From Mesorhizobium sp. (GTDB lineage Bacteria > Pseudomonadota > Alphaproteobacteria > Rhizobiales > Rhizobiaceae): a stretch of DNA of 64,000 nt. Each line of letters starts with the position of its first letter. Within the stretch, counting starts at the first letter, position 1. The position numbers and the translations under genes are program-made. Location of the stretch: the NCBI GenBank assembly GCA_004020315.1, contig SAQG01000005.1, positions 145,267 through 209,266 of the forward strand. Direction: 5' to 3'. Positions 28,889 through 37,901 of this stretch are shown here, piece after piece. The notes under the pieces were generated by a model. It saw nothing but the letters and a program-made list of their open reading frames with translations, did not search any database and had not been told where the DNA came from.

Positions 28889-29992
28889 ATGGCTTCGAAA
28901 AATCTTCTCCTGCTCGCTGGCGACGGCATCGGCCCCGAGGCGATGGCCGAGGTGAAGAAACTGATCGCCGCCATGAACGACAAGCTCGGCAGTGGTTTCG
29001 TCACCGATGAGGGGCTGGTCGGCGGCTGCGCCTATGACGCGCATGGCGCGGCGATTTCCGATGCCGACATGGCCAAGGCGATGGCTGCCGACGCGGTGCT
29101 GTTCGGCGCCGTCGGCGGGCCGAAATGGGATGCGGTGCCATATGAAGTGCGCCCCGAAGCCGGACTGCTGCGGCTGCGCAAGGACATGGAGCTGTTCGCC
29201 AATCTCAGGCCCGCCATCTGCTATCCGGCGCTGGCGGCGTCCTCCTCGCTCAAGCAGGAAGTGGTCGAAGGGCTCGACATTCTGATCGTGCGCGAGCTCA
29301 CCGGCGGCGTCTATTTCGGCGAACCGAAGCAGATCATCAATCTCGGCAACGGTCAGAAGCGCGGCATCGACACGCAGGTCTACGACACGTTCGAGATCGA
29401 GCGCATTTCAGGCGTGGCCTTCGAACTGGCGCGGACACGCCGCAATCATGTGACGTCAATGGAAAAGCGCAACGTCATGAAATCAGGCGTGTTGTGGAAC
29501 GAGGTCGTCACCCAGACCCACAAGGCTAGATATGCCGACGTCAAGCTCGATCACATGCTGGCCGATGCCGGCGGCATGCAGCTGGTGCGCTGGCCCAAGC
29601 AATTCGACGTGATCGTCACAGACAATCTGTTCGGCGACATGCTGTCGGACATCGCCGCCATGCTGACCGGCTCGATCGGCATGCTGCCGTCGGCGTCGCT
29701 TGGCGCGCCGGATGCCAAGACGAAAAAGCGCAAGGCGCTCTACGAGCCGGTGCATGGCTCGGCGCCCGACATATCAGGCCAGGGCATCGCCAACCCGATC
29801 GCGATGATCGCCTCCTTCGCCATGTGCATGCGCTATTCCTTCGGCATGGTGGCCGAAGCCGACCGCCTGGAAAGCGCCATCGCCGCCGTGCTCGACCAGG
29901 GCTTGCGCACCAGGGATATCCTGTCCGAGGGCATGACCGAGGTCGGCACCACTGAGATGGGCGATGCGATCATCGCCAAGTTCCTGGACTGA
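28889..29992 (+). CDS. leuB: 3-isopropylmalate dehydrogenase
   Basis: NAD-dependent oxidative decarboxylase of leucine synthesis, 367 residues. [19 protein letters not shown] opens the protein. The substrate arginines lie in [17 protein letters not shown], and [27 protein letters not shown] with [20 protein letters not shown] forms the metal and cofactor sites. The start follows TTAGGAC. leuD lies 32 kb downstream, so the leu genes are dispersed here. Confidence 0.95.
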   Translation: MASKNLLLLAGDGIGPEAMAEVKKLIAAMNDKLGSGFVTDEGLVGGCAYDAHGAAISDADMAKAMAADAVLFGAVGGPKWDAVPYEVRPEAGLLRLRKDMELFANLRPAICYPALAASSSLKQEVVEGLDILIVRELTGGVYFGEPKQIINLGNGQKRGIDTQVYDTFEIERISGVAFELARTRRNHVTSMEKRNVMKSGVLWNEVVTQTHKARYADVKLDHMLADAGGMQLVRWPKQFDVIVTDNLFGDMLSDIAAMLTGSIGMLPSASLGAPDAKTKKRKALYEPVHGSAPDISGQGIANPIAMIASFAMCMRYSFGMVAEADRLESAIAAVLDQGLRTRDILSEGMTEVGTTEMGDAIIAKFLD

Positions 29993-29996
29993 GCCT

Positions 29997-30485
29997 GTGG
30001 CGGTCGACGTCCGCTGGGCGACGACCGCGGATGCCGCGGCGCTTGCCGCTATGCTGTGCGAGATGGCGGCGCATTACCGCCAGCCGCCGCTCGACGCCGA
30101 GCGGGCGCTGTCGGCTGCGCAGAAATGGCTCGGCCAGGAAAGCCCAACCTATCCGCATTTTGCGCTCGCCTTTACTGAGGGTGAGGTTCGCGGGCTTGCC
30201 TCGGTTGCGATCGCACATCCCGGCATCGACCTCGAACGGCTGCTGTTCCTGAAGGATCTGTTCGTGCGGGAAAACGTCCGCGGCGCCGGTGTCGGCCGGG
30301 CGCTGATGGCGTTCCTCGCCGGCCATTGTCTGCGTGAAAGCATCGGCCGCATCGACCTGACCACCGAGGACTGGAACGAAGGTGCGCTGCGGTTCTACGA
30401 CGGGCTTGGTGCCGAGCGGCATGACCAGAAAATCTTTCTCAGGCTGTCAGGCGAGGCGCTGAAGGCGATCGCAGCTAAATCCTGA
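29997..30485 (+). CDS. GNAT family N-acetyltransferase
   Basis: A 162-residue acetyltransferase. The acetyl-CoA loop is LKDLFVRENVRGAGVGRALM, with the usual R/Q-x-x-G-x-G/A, followed by the C-terminal NEGALRFYDGLGAE. GTG at 29997 is the likely start, five bases after leuB. Substrate is unknown. Its end overlaps the convergent DUF805 gene by 11 bases. Confidence 0.82.
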   Translation: MAVDVRWATTADAAALAAMLCEMAAHYRQPPLDAERALSAAQKWLGQESPTYPHFALAFTEGEVRGLASVAIAHPGIDLERLLFLKDLFVRENVRGAGVGRALMAFLAGHCLRESIGRIDLTTEDWNEGALRFYDGLGAERHDQKIFLRLSGEALKAIAAKS

Positions 30486-31143
30486 CACCGGCTGGCATCG
30501 CGCCCCACGGGTTTTCGCCCGTCTGAGACGGAATCAGACCGAAAACCAGTATGGCCACGCCGCCGATGGGTGGGATGAAACAGAGCAAGGCAAACCAGCC
30601 GCTCAAGCCGATGTAGTGCAAGCGCCGCACGACAAGTGCAATCCAAGGCAGAGTGATCAGCAACGCGAAAATGAGGCCAGGAATGTACCCTGTCCTTGTC
30701 CTGCCCGGGTCGTCGAAACCGTCGATGGCCAAATTGACGAGTATGCCGAAGCCGACGAGCGCGGCCGCCACAAGGGTCGAACATAGCCAAAAAGCCCAGA
30801 ATTCCTTGCGGCGGGCGCGTCCGGCAAAATTGACATGGTTCTCAGTCAGTGCACGCCGGAAATAGCTCCACAATCCCGTGGGTTCGACAGGCTCGGTCTC
30901 GGCGAGGCGGCCAAAGTGCTGCGGCTGACCGCTGCCCGGCGTCGGCATGCCGCCAGCAGGCGATGCCGCGGCGATGATGTCGTGCGCTGTCCCATCGTCC
31001 GGCCGGAACTCGCCGAGCGTGCCTCTGACCAGCGCCACGCCCTGGTTCAGATCCTCGCGCGCGAAGATGTAGCGCTTGCCGTCCACGCCGTTGATGTAGC
31101 CGAAGTCTTGATCCTGGTCATAGTGGTACACTGTGCCGCGCAT
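30475..31143 (-). CDS. Cold-shock-like domain plus DUF805 membrane protein, paralogue 1
   Basis: A 222-residue protein in two parts. Residues 1-~50 (MRGTVYHYDQDQDFGYINGVDGKRYIFAREDL) resemble a cold-shock/S1-like OB fold with an RNP1-type F-G-Y-I motif. After a Pro/Gly linker comes a DUF805 domain from ~residue 90: LWSYFRRALTENHVNFAGRARRKEFWAF, three to four helices, and a short tail. It lies immediately downstream of a close paralogue in the same orientation. Function is unknown; a membrane-tethered nucleic-acid-binding role is only inference. Confidence 0.82.
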   Translation of the reverse strand: MRGTVYHYDQDQDFGYINGVDGKRYIFAREDLNQGVALVRGTLGEFRPDDGTAHDIIAAASPAGGMPTPGSGQPQHFGRLAETEPVEPTGLWSYFRRALTENHVNFAGRARRKEFWAFWLCSTLVAAALVGFGILVNLAIDGFDDPGRTRTGYIPGLIFALLITLPWIALVVRRLHYIGLSGWFALLCFIPPIGGVAILVFGLIPSQTGENPWGAMPAGVRI

Positions 31144-31213
31144 TGCTTCCCCCCGATTGCGTCAAACGTGATGCTATTTAAAGTTGCATTCGGATGCAAG
31201 ATACACGTTTAGG

Positions 31214-31909
31214 CTAAATCCCGACGCCTGCCGGCACCGGACCCCACTGGTTTTCACGGGCCTGCGTCGGGATCAGCGCGAAGACCAGAATGATTAGCCA
31301 GCCGATGGTCGGGATGAACACCACCAGAAAAAGCCAGCCGGTCAGGCCGATGTCGTGCAGGCGACGCACGTTCAGTCCGATCCAAGGCGGGATTGTCGCC
31401 AGCACAAACACGCCGCAAAGGCCGACCGTCACTGCCGGCAATTCGCCAGAATTGCCCATGGCATCGTCGATGAAGAGGCCGGTGCCGACGACCGCGATCA
31501 GCGCCATCGTCCAGAACAGGCAAAAGCCCCAATATTCCCTGCGACGGGCGCGGCCGGCGAAATTGAAGTAATTTTCAGTCAGGCCCTGCCAGAAGTAGCT
31601 CCACAGGCTGGTGGCGGGAGCATTTGCAGCGGAACGGCCGAAATGTTGCGGCGCCCCGGGCGCATTCTCGGCTTGGGACGGGACGGCGGTTGCGGCGGGC
31701 GCGCCGGCGGGTGGACTGGCGGTTTGGGCGCGGATCGGAAAAACGTCGCGTGCCCGTTCGCCAGCCGGCTGGAACTCGACAGCCGCGCCCCTGGCCATCG
31801 ACGTCTCGCGGCGCAGATTTTCGCGCGCGAACGTATAGCGGTTGCCGTCGGCTCCGGTGATGAAACCGAAGCCCTGATCCTCGTCGTAGTGAAGAACTTC
31901 GCCGCGCAT
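31214..31909 (-). CDS. Cold-shock-like domain plus DUF805 membrane protein, paralogue 2
   Basis: A 231-residue protein with the same plan: MRGEVLHYDEDQGFGFITGADGNRYTFARENL (a better cold-shock RNP1 match, GFGFI), a linker rich in Ala/Pro, and DUF805 starting SLWSYFWQGLTENYFNFAGRARRREYWGF. Shared blocks with the neighbour at both ends and along the length show a tandem duplication. They are 70 bases apart and probably co-transcribed. Confidence 0.84.
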   Translation of the reverse strand: MRGEVLHYDEDQGFGFITGADGNRYTFARENLRRETSMARGAAVEFQPAGERARDVFPIRAQTASPPAGAPAATAVPSQAENAPGAPQHFGRSAANAPATSLWSYFWQGLTENYFNFAGRARRREYWGFCLFWTMALIAVVGTGLFIDDAMGNSGELPAVTVGLCGVFVLATIPPWIGLNVRRLHDIGLTGWLFLVVFIPTIGWLIILVFALIPTQARENQWGPVPAGVGI

Positions 31910-32223
31910 GTCCTGCCCCCGGTCCCTTGGCCAGACTGTTCAAAGTTGCGGCAGACCGCAAGGGGTGCGCGCGATATGGCAGACGATGGCGCGTCCAACT
32001 CGTATTGGAGATACCAATCGTCAATGCCGGCTCCGCCCCTCAATCCCCTGCCGGGCCCTTCTCCCCGTAAAGAACGGGGAGAAGGGCTTGGCCCAACGCC
32101 GGTGACCCCTCTCCCCGTTCGTTACGGGGTGAGGGTAAGGGTGCGGGGCAGCGCAAACCTGAAGCGATTACCCCTGGGATGTCGAGAGGGCTGGGCCGTG
32201 GACATACCCGACAAACGGGACGT
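31910..32223. other. Intergenic stretch with repeat family A, copy 2
   Basis: Contains the promoter side of the DUF805 pair on the left and a repeat element at 32030-32154. No gene is called. Confidence 0.6.
32030..32154 (+). repeat. Palindromic repeat element family A, copy 2
   Basis: Contains CTTCTCCCCGTAAAGAACGGGGAGAAGGG and CTCTCCCCGTTC...ACGGGGTGAGGG hairpins, and ends GGTGCGGGGCAGCGC. Same order and orientation as the copy inside ftsY. Confidence 0.8.
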
Positions 32224-34082
32224 TCAGCCCGGCCGCTTCGATTTCTTGTTCTTGGCGGGTCCGGTCTTTTCGAATTTCGGCTTGCTTGCCTTCCCCGCCC
32301 AGGGCTTTACCTCGAACGCGGCAGGGCGCTGATCGGCTGACGGTGCGCGCTTCTCGACTTCGGCTTGGGCGCGTTCTGATCGAATGTCCGCTTGCCGCGG
32401 TGCGGCTTCTTGTCCGGCCGCGGTTCCTGATAGCCGGCGCGCGACAGGTCGGGCGTGCCGTCCAGCCGCTTCACCGCGATGTTGTTCTGCAGCTTGCGGT
32501 CCGGCCCGATCGCAGCGAGGAAGCGATCGGCCCAGTCCGCGGCGATCTGCACGAAGGTTTCCTCCGGCTGCATCTTGATGGCGCCGATCTCGCGCTTGGT
32601 GATGCCGCCTGTCCGGCACAGCATCGGGATCAGCCAGCGCGGCTCGGCATTCTGCCGGCGCCCCACCGACAGCGAGAACCAGACGCTGTCGCCGAAATCG
32701 TCGCGGCGGCTTGGCGCCTCGTCGCGGCGGGCGGATCTGTCGCCAGAGAGCCGCTCGCCCGTCGGCGTGAACGGAGCGACGTCGAGAAGATCCTCGGGCG
32801 CCGAGCGGCTGGAGCGGCACAAGCGCACGAAGGCGGCAGCCACCTGTTCGGGGCCGTGCTGATCGAGAAGCGCATTGATGAAGCCGCGCTCCTCTTCCTT
32901 CACCGGTTCGCCGAAGGCCGGGTCGGCGAGAATACGCTCGTCATCGCGCCGTATAACGTCGTCGGCCGAAGGCGGGCTTGCCCATGTCACCGCAAGGCCG
33001 GCACTCTGCAGCAGCCGCTCGGTGCGCCTGCGGGCATTGTTGGGCACGATCAGCGCGCTCACACCTTTGCGTCCCGCCCGTCCGGTCCGCCCGCTCCGAT
33101 GCAGAAGCGTCTCCGGATTGGTCGGCAGGTCGGCATGGATCACCAGTTCGAGGTTGGGCAGGTCGATGCCGCGTGCCGCCACGTCGGTGGCGATGCAGAC
33201 CTTGGCGCGGCCGTCGCGCATCGCCTGCAGCGCGTGGCTGCGCTCGTTCTGGCTGAGCTCGCCAGAAAGCGCCACGACGGAAAAGTTGCGGTTGTTGAAG
33301 CGCGCGATCAGGTGATTGACGGCGGCGCGCGTGTTGCAGAACACCAATGCGTTCTTCGCCTCGTAATAGCGCAGTACGTTGATGATGGCGTTTTCCCGAT
33401 CGGGCTGGGCTACGCTCAGCGCGCGGTACTCGATGTCAAGATGCTGCTTTTCCTCGCCCGATGCCGAGATGCGTACCGCGTCGCGCTGGTAGCCTTTGGC
33501 CAGCGTGGCGATGGAGCGCGGCACGGTGGCCGAAAACATCAGCGTGCGGCGCTCCGCAGGGGCGGCGTCGAGGATGAATTCCAGATCCTCACGAAAGCCG
33601 AGATCGAGCATCTCGTCGGCTTCGTCGAGCACGACGGCCTTGAGCGCCGACATGTCGAGCGAGTTGCGGGTGATGTGGTCGCGCAGGCGGCCGGGCGTGC
33701 CGACAACGATATGGGCGCCGCGCTCCAGCACGCGCCGCTCGGTGCGCATGTCCATGCCACCGACGCAGGACGCAACGGTGGCGCCGGTCAGTTCGTAAAG
33801 CCATTCCAGCTCGCGCGTCACCTGCAAAGCCAGCTCCCGCGTCGGCGCCACGGCCAGCGCCAACGGTGCCGCGGCGTGGGAAAAGCGCTTCGCGCCATCG
33901 AGGAGGGTTGGCGCCAGAGCCAGCCCGAAGGCGACGGTCTTGCCGGAGCCGGTCTGGGCCGAAACCAGCGCATCGGCCTGCCCGAGTTCGAGAACCGCCT
34001 TCTGCACCGGTGTCAGCTCGACATAGCCGCGTTTTTCCAGCGCCTTTGCCAGCGCGGGGACAATAGCTTCGAAATTGGACAT
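32224..34082 (-). CDS. DEAD-box RNA helicase (probable 3' frameshift)
   Basis: ATP-dependent RNA helicase of the DeaD/CsdA/DbpA group. Motifs in order: Q-motif FEAIVPALAKALEKRGYVELTPVQ, AQTGSGKT (I), VLDEADEMLDLGF (II), SATVP (III) and HRSGRTGRAGRKG (VI). A DbpA-type RNA-binding domain precedes a basic tail. In the unbroken frame the protein ends at 32307 (591 residues, tail PKSRSAHRQPISALPRSR). A frame change near 32370 would instead read PKVEKRAPSADQRPAAFEVKPWAGKASKPKF and finish at 32224 with a Lys-rich tail typical of the group. One missing base there explains it. Confidence 0.88.
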
Positions 34083-34236
34083 GGGCTTCTTTCGGAATTC
34101 GGATTCTTTTATGCCCGGCAATGGGCCACCCGTCGGCGGGCGCCAGGAGCGCCGCGAGCCAGACAATCCTTGCGTTCGTACTTCGCGGCGGCGCCATTGT
34201 ACAGGGCAAGCCGCCGCGCTCCGTCGCGATTGACTC

Positions 34237-34255
34237 TTTACGCAAACCGCGTAAA
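34237..34255. promoter_or_regulatory. TTTACGC-N5-GCGTAAA dyad
   Basis: A perfect inverted repeat with 7-base arms and a 5-base spacer between the divergent helicase and asd genes. It has the form of a dimeric repressor site, but the regulator is unknown. Confidence 0.4.
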
Positions 34256-34451
34256 AGCCGGCACCGAACGGGATAGTTTCGATGCGCGGCCTTTTAATGG
34301 CGCCTCTTGCCTTCGACATCCCCGGCCGCAATGCAGATCATTGGGCCGGGAGCGTCGCTGCGTTTCCTCGTTCCAGCACAACCACGTTCTTGGTCAAAAC
34401 CGGCAAAACGACCGCTAAAACGGTCTGATTCCCTTGGCCTAACCACCCTCT

Positions 34452-34499
34452 CCCGGGTCCGGCCCGGGGGTTGAAACCCGCATCGACCGGCGGGTTTTC
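34452..34499 (+). promoter_or_regulatory. Attenuator-like overlapping hairpins before asd
   Basis: AAACCCGC pairs with GCGGGTTT (34474-34497), followed by TTCT. The same AAACCC can pair upstream with GGGTT (34468-34479), and CCCGGG/CCCGGG forms another stem at 34453-34467. The alternatives exclude each other, as in attenuators. The terminator T-tract is short, so this is tentative. Confidence 0.35.
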
Positions 34500-34533
34500 T
34501 CCAAAAACCGAGCGGAGAGGACAGGAGATTTCG

Positions 34534-35568
34534 ATGAGTTTCAAGGTTGCAGTCGTCGGCGCTACGGGCAATGTGGGCCGGGAAATGCTCAACATACTGG
34601 AAGAGCGCGGCTTTCCGGTGAGCGAGGTGGTGGCGCTGGCCTCGCGGCGCAGCCAGGGCACGGAAGTGTCGTTCGGCGATCGCACGTTGAAGGTCAAAAC
34701 GCTCGACCAATATGATTTTTCCGACACAGACATCTGCATCATGTCGGCCGGCGGCAACGTCTCCAAGGAATGGTCGCCGAAGATCGGCAAGCAGGGCTGC
34801 GTCGTCATCGATAATTCGTCGGCCTTCCGCTATGACCAGGACGTGCCGCTGATCGTGCCGGAAGTGAACCCGGACGCGATCTCGCTGTTCACGCGCAAGA
34901 ACATCATCGCCAATCCGAACTGCTCGACGGCGCAGCTGGTCGTGGCGCTGAAGCCGCTGCACGACGTCGCCACCATCAAGCGCGTCGTCGTCGCCACCTA
35001 CCAGTCGGTCTCCGGCGCCGGCAAGGAAGGCATGGACGAGCTGTTCACGCAGACCCGCGCCGTCTTCGTCGCCGACCAGGTCGACGTCAAAAAGTTCACC
35101 AAGCGCATCGCCTTCAACGTCATCCCGCATATCGACGTCTTCCTCGACGACGGCTTCACCAAGGAAGAGTGGAAGATGGTCGCAGAGACCAAAAAGATGC
35201 TCGACCCCAAGATCAAGCTGACGGCGACCTGCGTGCGCGTGCCGGTGTTCATCGGCCATTCGGAAGCGGTCAACATCGAGTTCGAAAAGCCGATCACCGC
35301 CGACGAAGCGCGTGAGATCCTGCGCGAGGCCCCTGGCTGCCAGGTCTTGGACAAGCGCGAGGACGGTGGCTACATCACGCCGCTGGACTCGGCCGGCGAG
35401 GATGCCACCTTCATCTCGCGCATCCGTGAGGACTCGACCATCGACAACGGCCTGTCGATGTGGATCGTCTCCGACAATCTGCGCAAGGGCGCCGCACTCA
35501 ACGCGGTGCAGATCGCCGAGCTTCTGATCGAGCGCGGGCTGATCCAGCCGAAGAAGAAGGCGGCTTAG
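34534..35568 (+). CDS. asd: Aspartate-semialdehyde dehydrogenase
   Basis: Reduces aspartyl phosphate to the semialdehyde, the branch point to lysine, threonine, methionine and diaminopimelate, 344 residues. The N-terminal NADP motif is VAVVGATGNVGREML. The catalytic Cys lies in IANPNCSTAQLVVALKPLHD, and the active-site His in RVPVFIGHSEAVNIEF. The start at 34534 follows ACAGGAGATTTCG. Confidence 0.96.
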   Translation: MSFKVAVVGATGNVGREMLNILEERGFPVSEVVALASRRSQGTEVSFGDRTLKVKTLDQYDFSDTDICIMSAGGNVSKEWSPKIGKQGCVVIDNSSAFRYDQDVPLIVPEVNPDAISLFTRKNIIANPNCSTAQLVVALKPLHDVATIKRVVVATYQSVSGAGKEGMDELFTQTRAVFVADQVDVKKFTKRIAFNVIPHIDVFLDDGFTKEEWKMVAETKKMLDPKIKLTATCVRVPVFIGHSEAVNIEFEKPITADEAREILREAPGCQVLDKREDGGYITPLDSAGEDATFISRIREDSTIDNGLSMWIVSDNLRKGAALNAVQIAELLIERGLIQPKKKAA

Positions 35569-35582
35569 TTTTCGCTCACGGG

Positions 35583-35605
35583 CTCGGCCTTCGGCCGGTT
35601 TTTTT
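35583..35605 (+). terminator. Rho-independent terminator of asd
   Basis: CGGCC and GGCCG pair around TTC, followed by seven T. The segment TTCGCTCACGGGC occurs on both sides, and CGGGCTCGACCTTCGGCCGG recurs at about 35680-35700, so the terminator lies in a locally duplicated region. Confidence 0.85.
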
Positions 35606-35791
35606 CGCTCACGGGCCGTATCGCCGCTGCCGCGGCGGGCCCTCCGCGGGGGCGCCGGACAACCGGCGGCCCGCAGTCGCGGGCTCGACCTTCGGCCGGA
35701 TGGCTCCCTTCTCCCCGTTCGCGGGGAGGTGGCTGATGGCCAATCGCCAGCGTTGGAGTGGTTCTCTTACAGGTTCAGGTTGGTTTTGGCG

Positions 35792-37831
35792 TCAGCCCGT
35801 GCGTCGCGCGGGATGCTGATCCGAACCGCCATCCAGCCACGCAATGTCGTCCGGCGAAAGCGCGATGTCGAGCGCCTGCAGACTGTCGTCCAGTTCGTCA
35901 AGCGTGCGCGGTCCAATCAGCGGAACGGATGGAAAAGGCTGCGCCAGGACATAGGCGAGCGCGACATGGATCGGGCTCTTGCCCAGCCTGGTTGCGAGTT
36001 CGACCGCCCGGTCGCGGCGGCCGAAGTTTTTCTCCGAGTACCAGACCCGGACCAGCTCTTCATTGTCACGCTGGTCGCGTCCGGCCCGGCCGGTGAAGAA
36101 ACCCCGGCCCTGGCTCGACCAAGCGAAATTGGGCATCTGCCGGGCGGTCAACCAGGCCTTCCATTCATCGCTCGACGATGTGACGCAACCCGGCCAGATC
36201 GGCACCAGCATTTCGGCCAGCGAAAAATTGTTCGAAAGCGCGCCGGGCTTCTGCTTGCCGGTCCGCTCGGCATAGGCAATCGCCTCGTCCATGCGTTCCC
36301 TCGTCCAGTTCGAGCCGCCGAACGGACCGCGAATGCGGCCAGCCCTGACCTCGCGATCCATTGCGTCGACGAATTCGTCGACGGGCACGTCCGGATCGTC
36401 GCGATGCATGAAATAGACATCGACATGATCGGTCTGCAGCCGGTCGAGCGACTGGGTGAGCTGCTTGCCGATCACATCGGGATAGCAGAGCGGGGTGTGC
36501 GCGCCCTTGCCGATGACCACCGATCGCTCACGCACGCCGCGATTCTTCAACCACTGGCCAAGCAGCGTTTCGGTGTAGCCGCTGCCATAGATGTAGGCCG
36601 TGTCGAAGACGTTGCCGCCGGCTTCGAAATAAGCATCGAGCAGGATCATGCCGGAGGAGAACGTGCGGAAATCCTCGAAGCCGAGGGCGAGGCACGAGGC
36701 CGGCCGCGGCAGGCCTGGAATATCGCGCTTCGGGATCGCGGTGCCGCCGGAGCGCAGCGGCCGGCCGGAGATGGTGTTGACGCGTTTTTCGGGCTTCTCA
36801 ATCTCGTATTCGAGGCCGATGGCGGCGCGCCATTTGTCGAGGACGCGCAGATTGCCGAGACTGTCGGCCCAGCCCATGCCCGGCCAGGCGAACTCCTGCT
36901 TTCCGGCCAGGATCGCCTCGCCGGCGGCGTCGACCTCGAAAGCGTAAAGCCAGCGGTCTTCCCTGACCTCGACCTCCTCCTCAGCGTCCGGACGGATGAT
37001 GCGGATTTCGCCGGTGCCGCCTTCCCTGCCGCTCGCATACCAGAAATCCGCGACCTCGATGCGGCCCTTGGTGCCGAGGATGCGCAGGACATTGTCCTGC
37101 GCCAACGAAATGCCGCAGGAGACTTCGGCGACGATGCCGCTGGGAAAATGCAGCAGCGCCGAGGCCCATTCGTCGACCCCGGACTGGCCAAGATGCGCGG
37201 CGCCGACCACCTTGTCCGGCTCGGCGAAGGGCTTTCCTAACGCTGCCCCGGCAATCAGCCGCGCCATCGAAACGGGATAACCACCGACGTCCAGAATGCC
37301 GCCGCCGGCCAGATCGTTCGCATAGAGCCGGTGCTCCGGCATGAAGGCAGGCATGGCGAAGCCGAAGCTCGATTTCACCATGCGCACCTCGCCGATCGCG
37401 CCGGACCTTGCCAGCTCGACCAGCTTTGCTGTCTGCGGATGCAGCCGGTACATGAAGGCCTCGCCGAGAAAGGTGCCGGCCTTGCGCGCAGCATGGATCA
37501 TCGCGTCGGCTTCGAAGGCGGTCAGTCCCATCGGCTTTTCGCAAAGCACATGCTTTCCGGCCTCAGCCGCCTTGATCGCCCATTCGGCGTGGCTGGGATG
37601 CGGCGTCGAAATGTAGATCGCATCGACGTCCGGGTCCGCCAACAGCGCCTCGTAACCGTCGAGGACGCGGGCGCCGGGGAAGTTTTCGGCGAGGCCTGAT
37701 TTGCCGGGATTGCGTGCACCAATGGCGACCAGCGTGCCGGTGCGCGAATGGGCCACGCCGCGGGCAAGGGCCTTGGCGATGGTGCCGGGCCCGAGAATGC
37801 CCCAGCGGATCTTTCGTGGTTCGGACGTCAT
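35792..37831 (-). CDS. Gfo/Idh/MocA oxidoreductase fused to aldo/keto reductase
   Basis: A 679-residue protein with two enzyme halves. Residues 1-~345 are a Gfo/Idh/MocA dehydrogenase: WGILGPGTIAKALA (NAD-binding), the EKP motif in GKHVLCEKPMGLT, and the C-terminal GGGILDVGGYPVSMA. Residues ~350-665 are an aldo/keto reductase: NVFDTAYIYGSG with catalytic Asp and Tyr, VVIGKGAH with catalytic Lys, VDVYFMHRDDP with His, and GALSNNFSLAEM. It is the last gene of a sugar ABC transporter operon and probably oxidises and reduces the imported sugar or polyol in successive steps; the exact substrate is unknown. Confidence 0.9.
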   Translation of the reverse strand: MTSEPRKIRWGILGPGTIAKALARGVAHSRTGTLVAIGARNPGKSGLAENFPGARVLDGYEALLADPDVDAIYISTPHPSHAEWAIKAAEAGKHVLCEKPMGLTAFEADAMIHAARKAGTFLGEAFMYRLHPQTAKLVELARSGAIGEVRMVKSSFGFAMPAFMPEHRLYANDLAGGGILDVGGYPVSMARLIAGAALGKPFAEPDKVVGAAHLGQSGVDEWASALLHFPSGIVAEVSCGISLAQDNVLRILGTKGRIEVADFWYASGREGGTGEIRIIRPDAEEEVEVREDRWLYAFEVDAAGEAILAGKQEFAWPGMGWADSLGNLRVLDKWRAAIGLEYEIEKPEKRVNTISGRPLRSGGTAIPKRDIPGLPRPASCLALGFEDFRTFSSGMILLDAYFEAGGNVFDTAYIYGSGYTETLLGQWLKNRGVRERSVVIGKGAHTPLCYPDVIGKQLTQSLDRLQTDHVDVYFMHRDDPDVPVDEFVDAMDREVRAGRIRGPFGGSNWTRERMDEAIAYAERTGKQKPGALSNNFSLAEMLVPIWPGCVTSSSDEWKAWLTARQMPNFAWSSQGRGFFTGRAGRDQRDNEELVRVWYSEKNFGRRDRAVELATRLGKSPIHVALAYVLAQPFPSVPLIGPRTLDELDDSLQALDIALSPDDIAWLDGGSDQHPARRTG

Positions 37832-37901
37832 TTCAAATCTCCTTGGGGTCGCCTCGGCGTCGCGAGTTGGTAAAAGAAAAATTGGCGTGTCTTAGTTTTT
37901 G

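Larger units (their letters stand above)
34083..34533. other. Long divergent intergenic region upstream of asd
   Basis: Holds the helicase promoter on the left, a perfect dyad at 34237-34255, and two overlapping hairpins before asd at 34452-34498. A 47-codon open frame (34331-34474) ends inside the hairpin region but has no convincing ribosome site, so it is not called as a gene. Confidence 0.5.

Noticed and set aside
32286..34418. A 710-codon open frame on the plus strand antisense to the helicase gene
   Set aside because: It mirrors the helicase codons, has no domain, and is the usual high-GC antisense artefact.
34331..34474. A 47-codon frame in the asd leader as a leader peptide
   Set aside because: It has only scattered Lys codons, no ribosome site, and no run of regulatory codons; mentioned only in connection with the hairpins.
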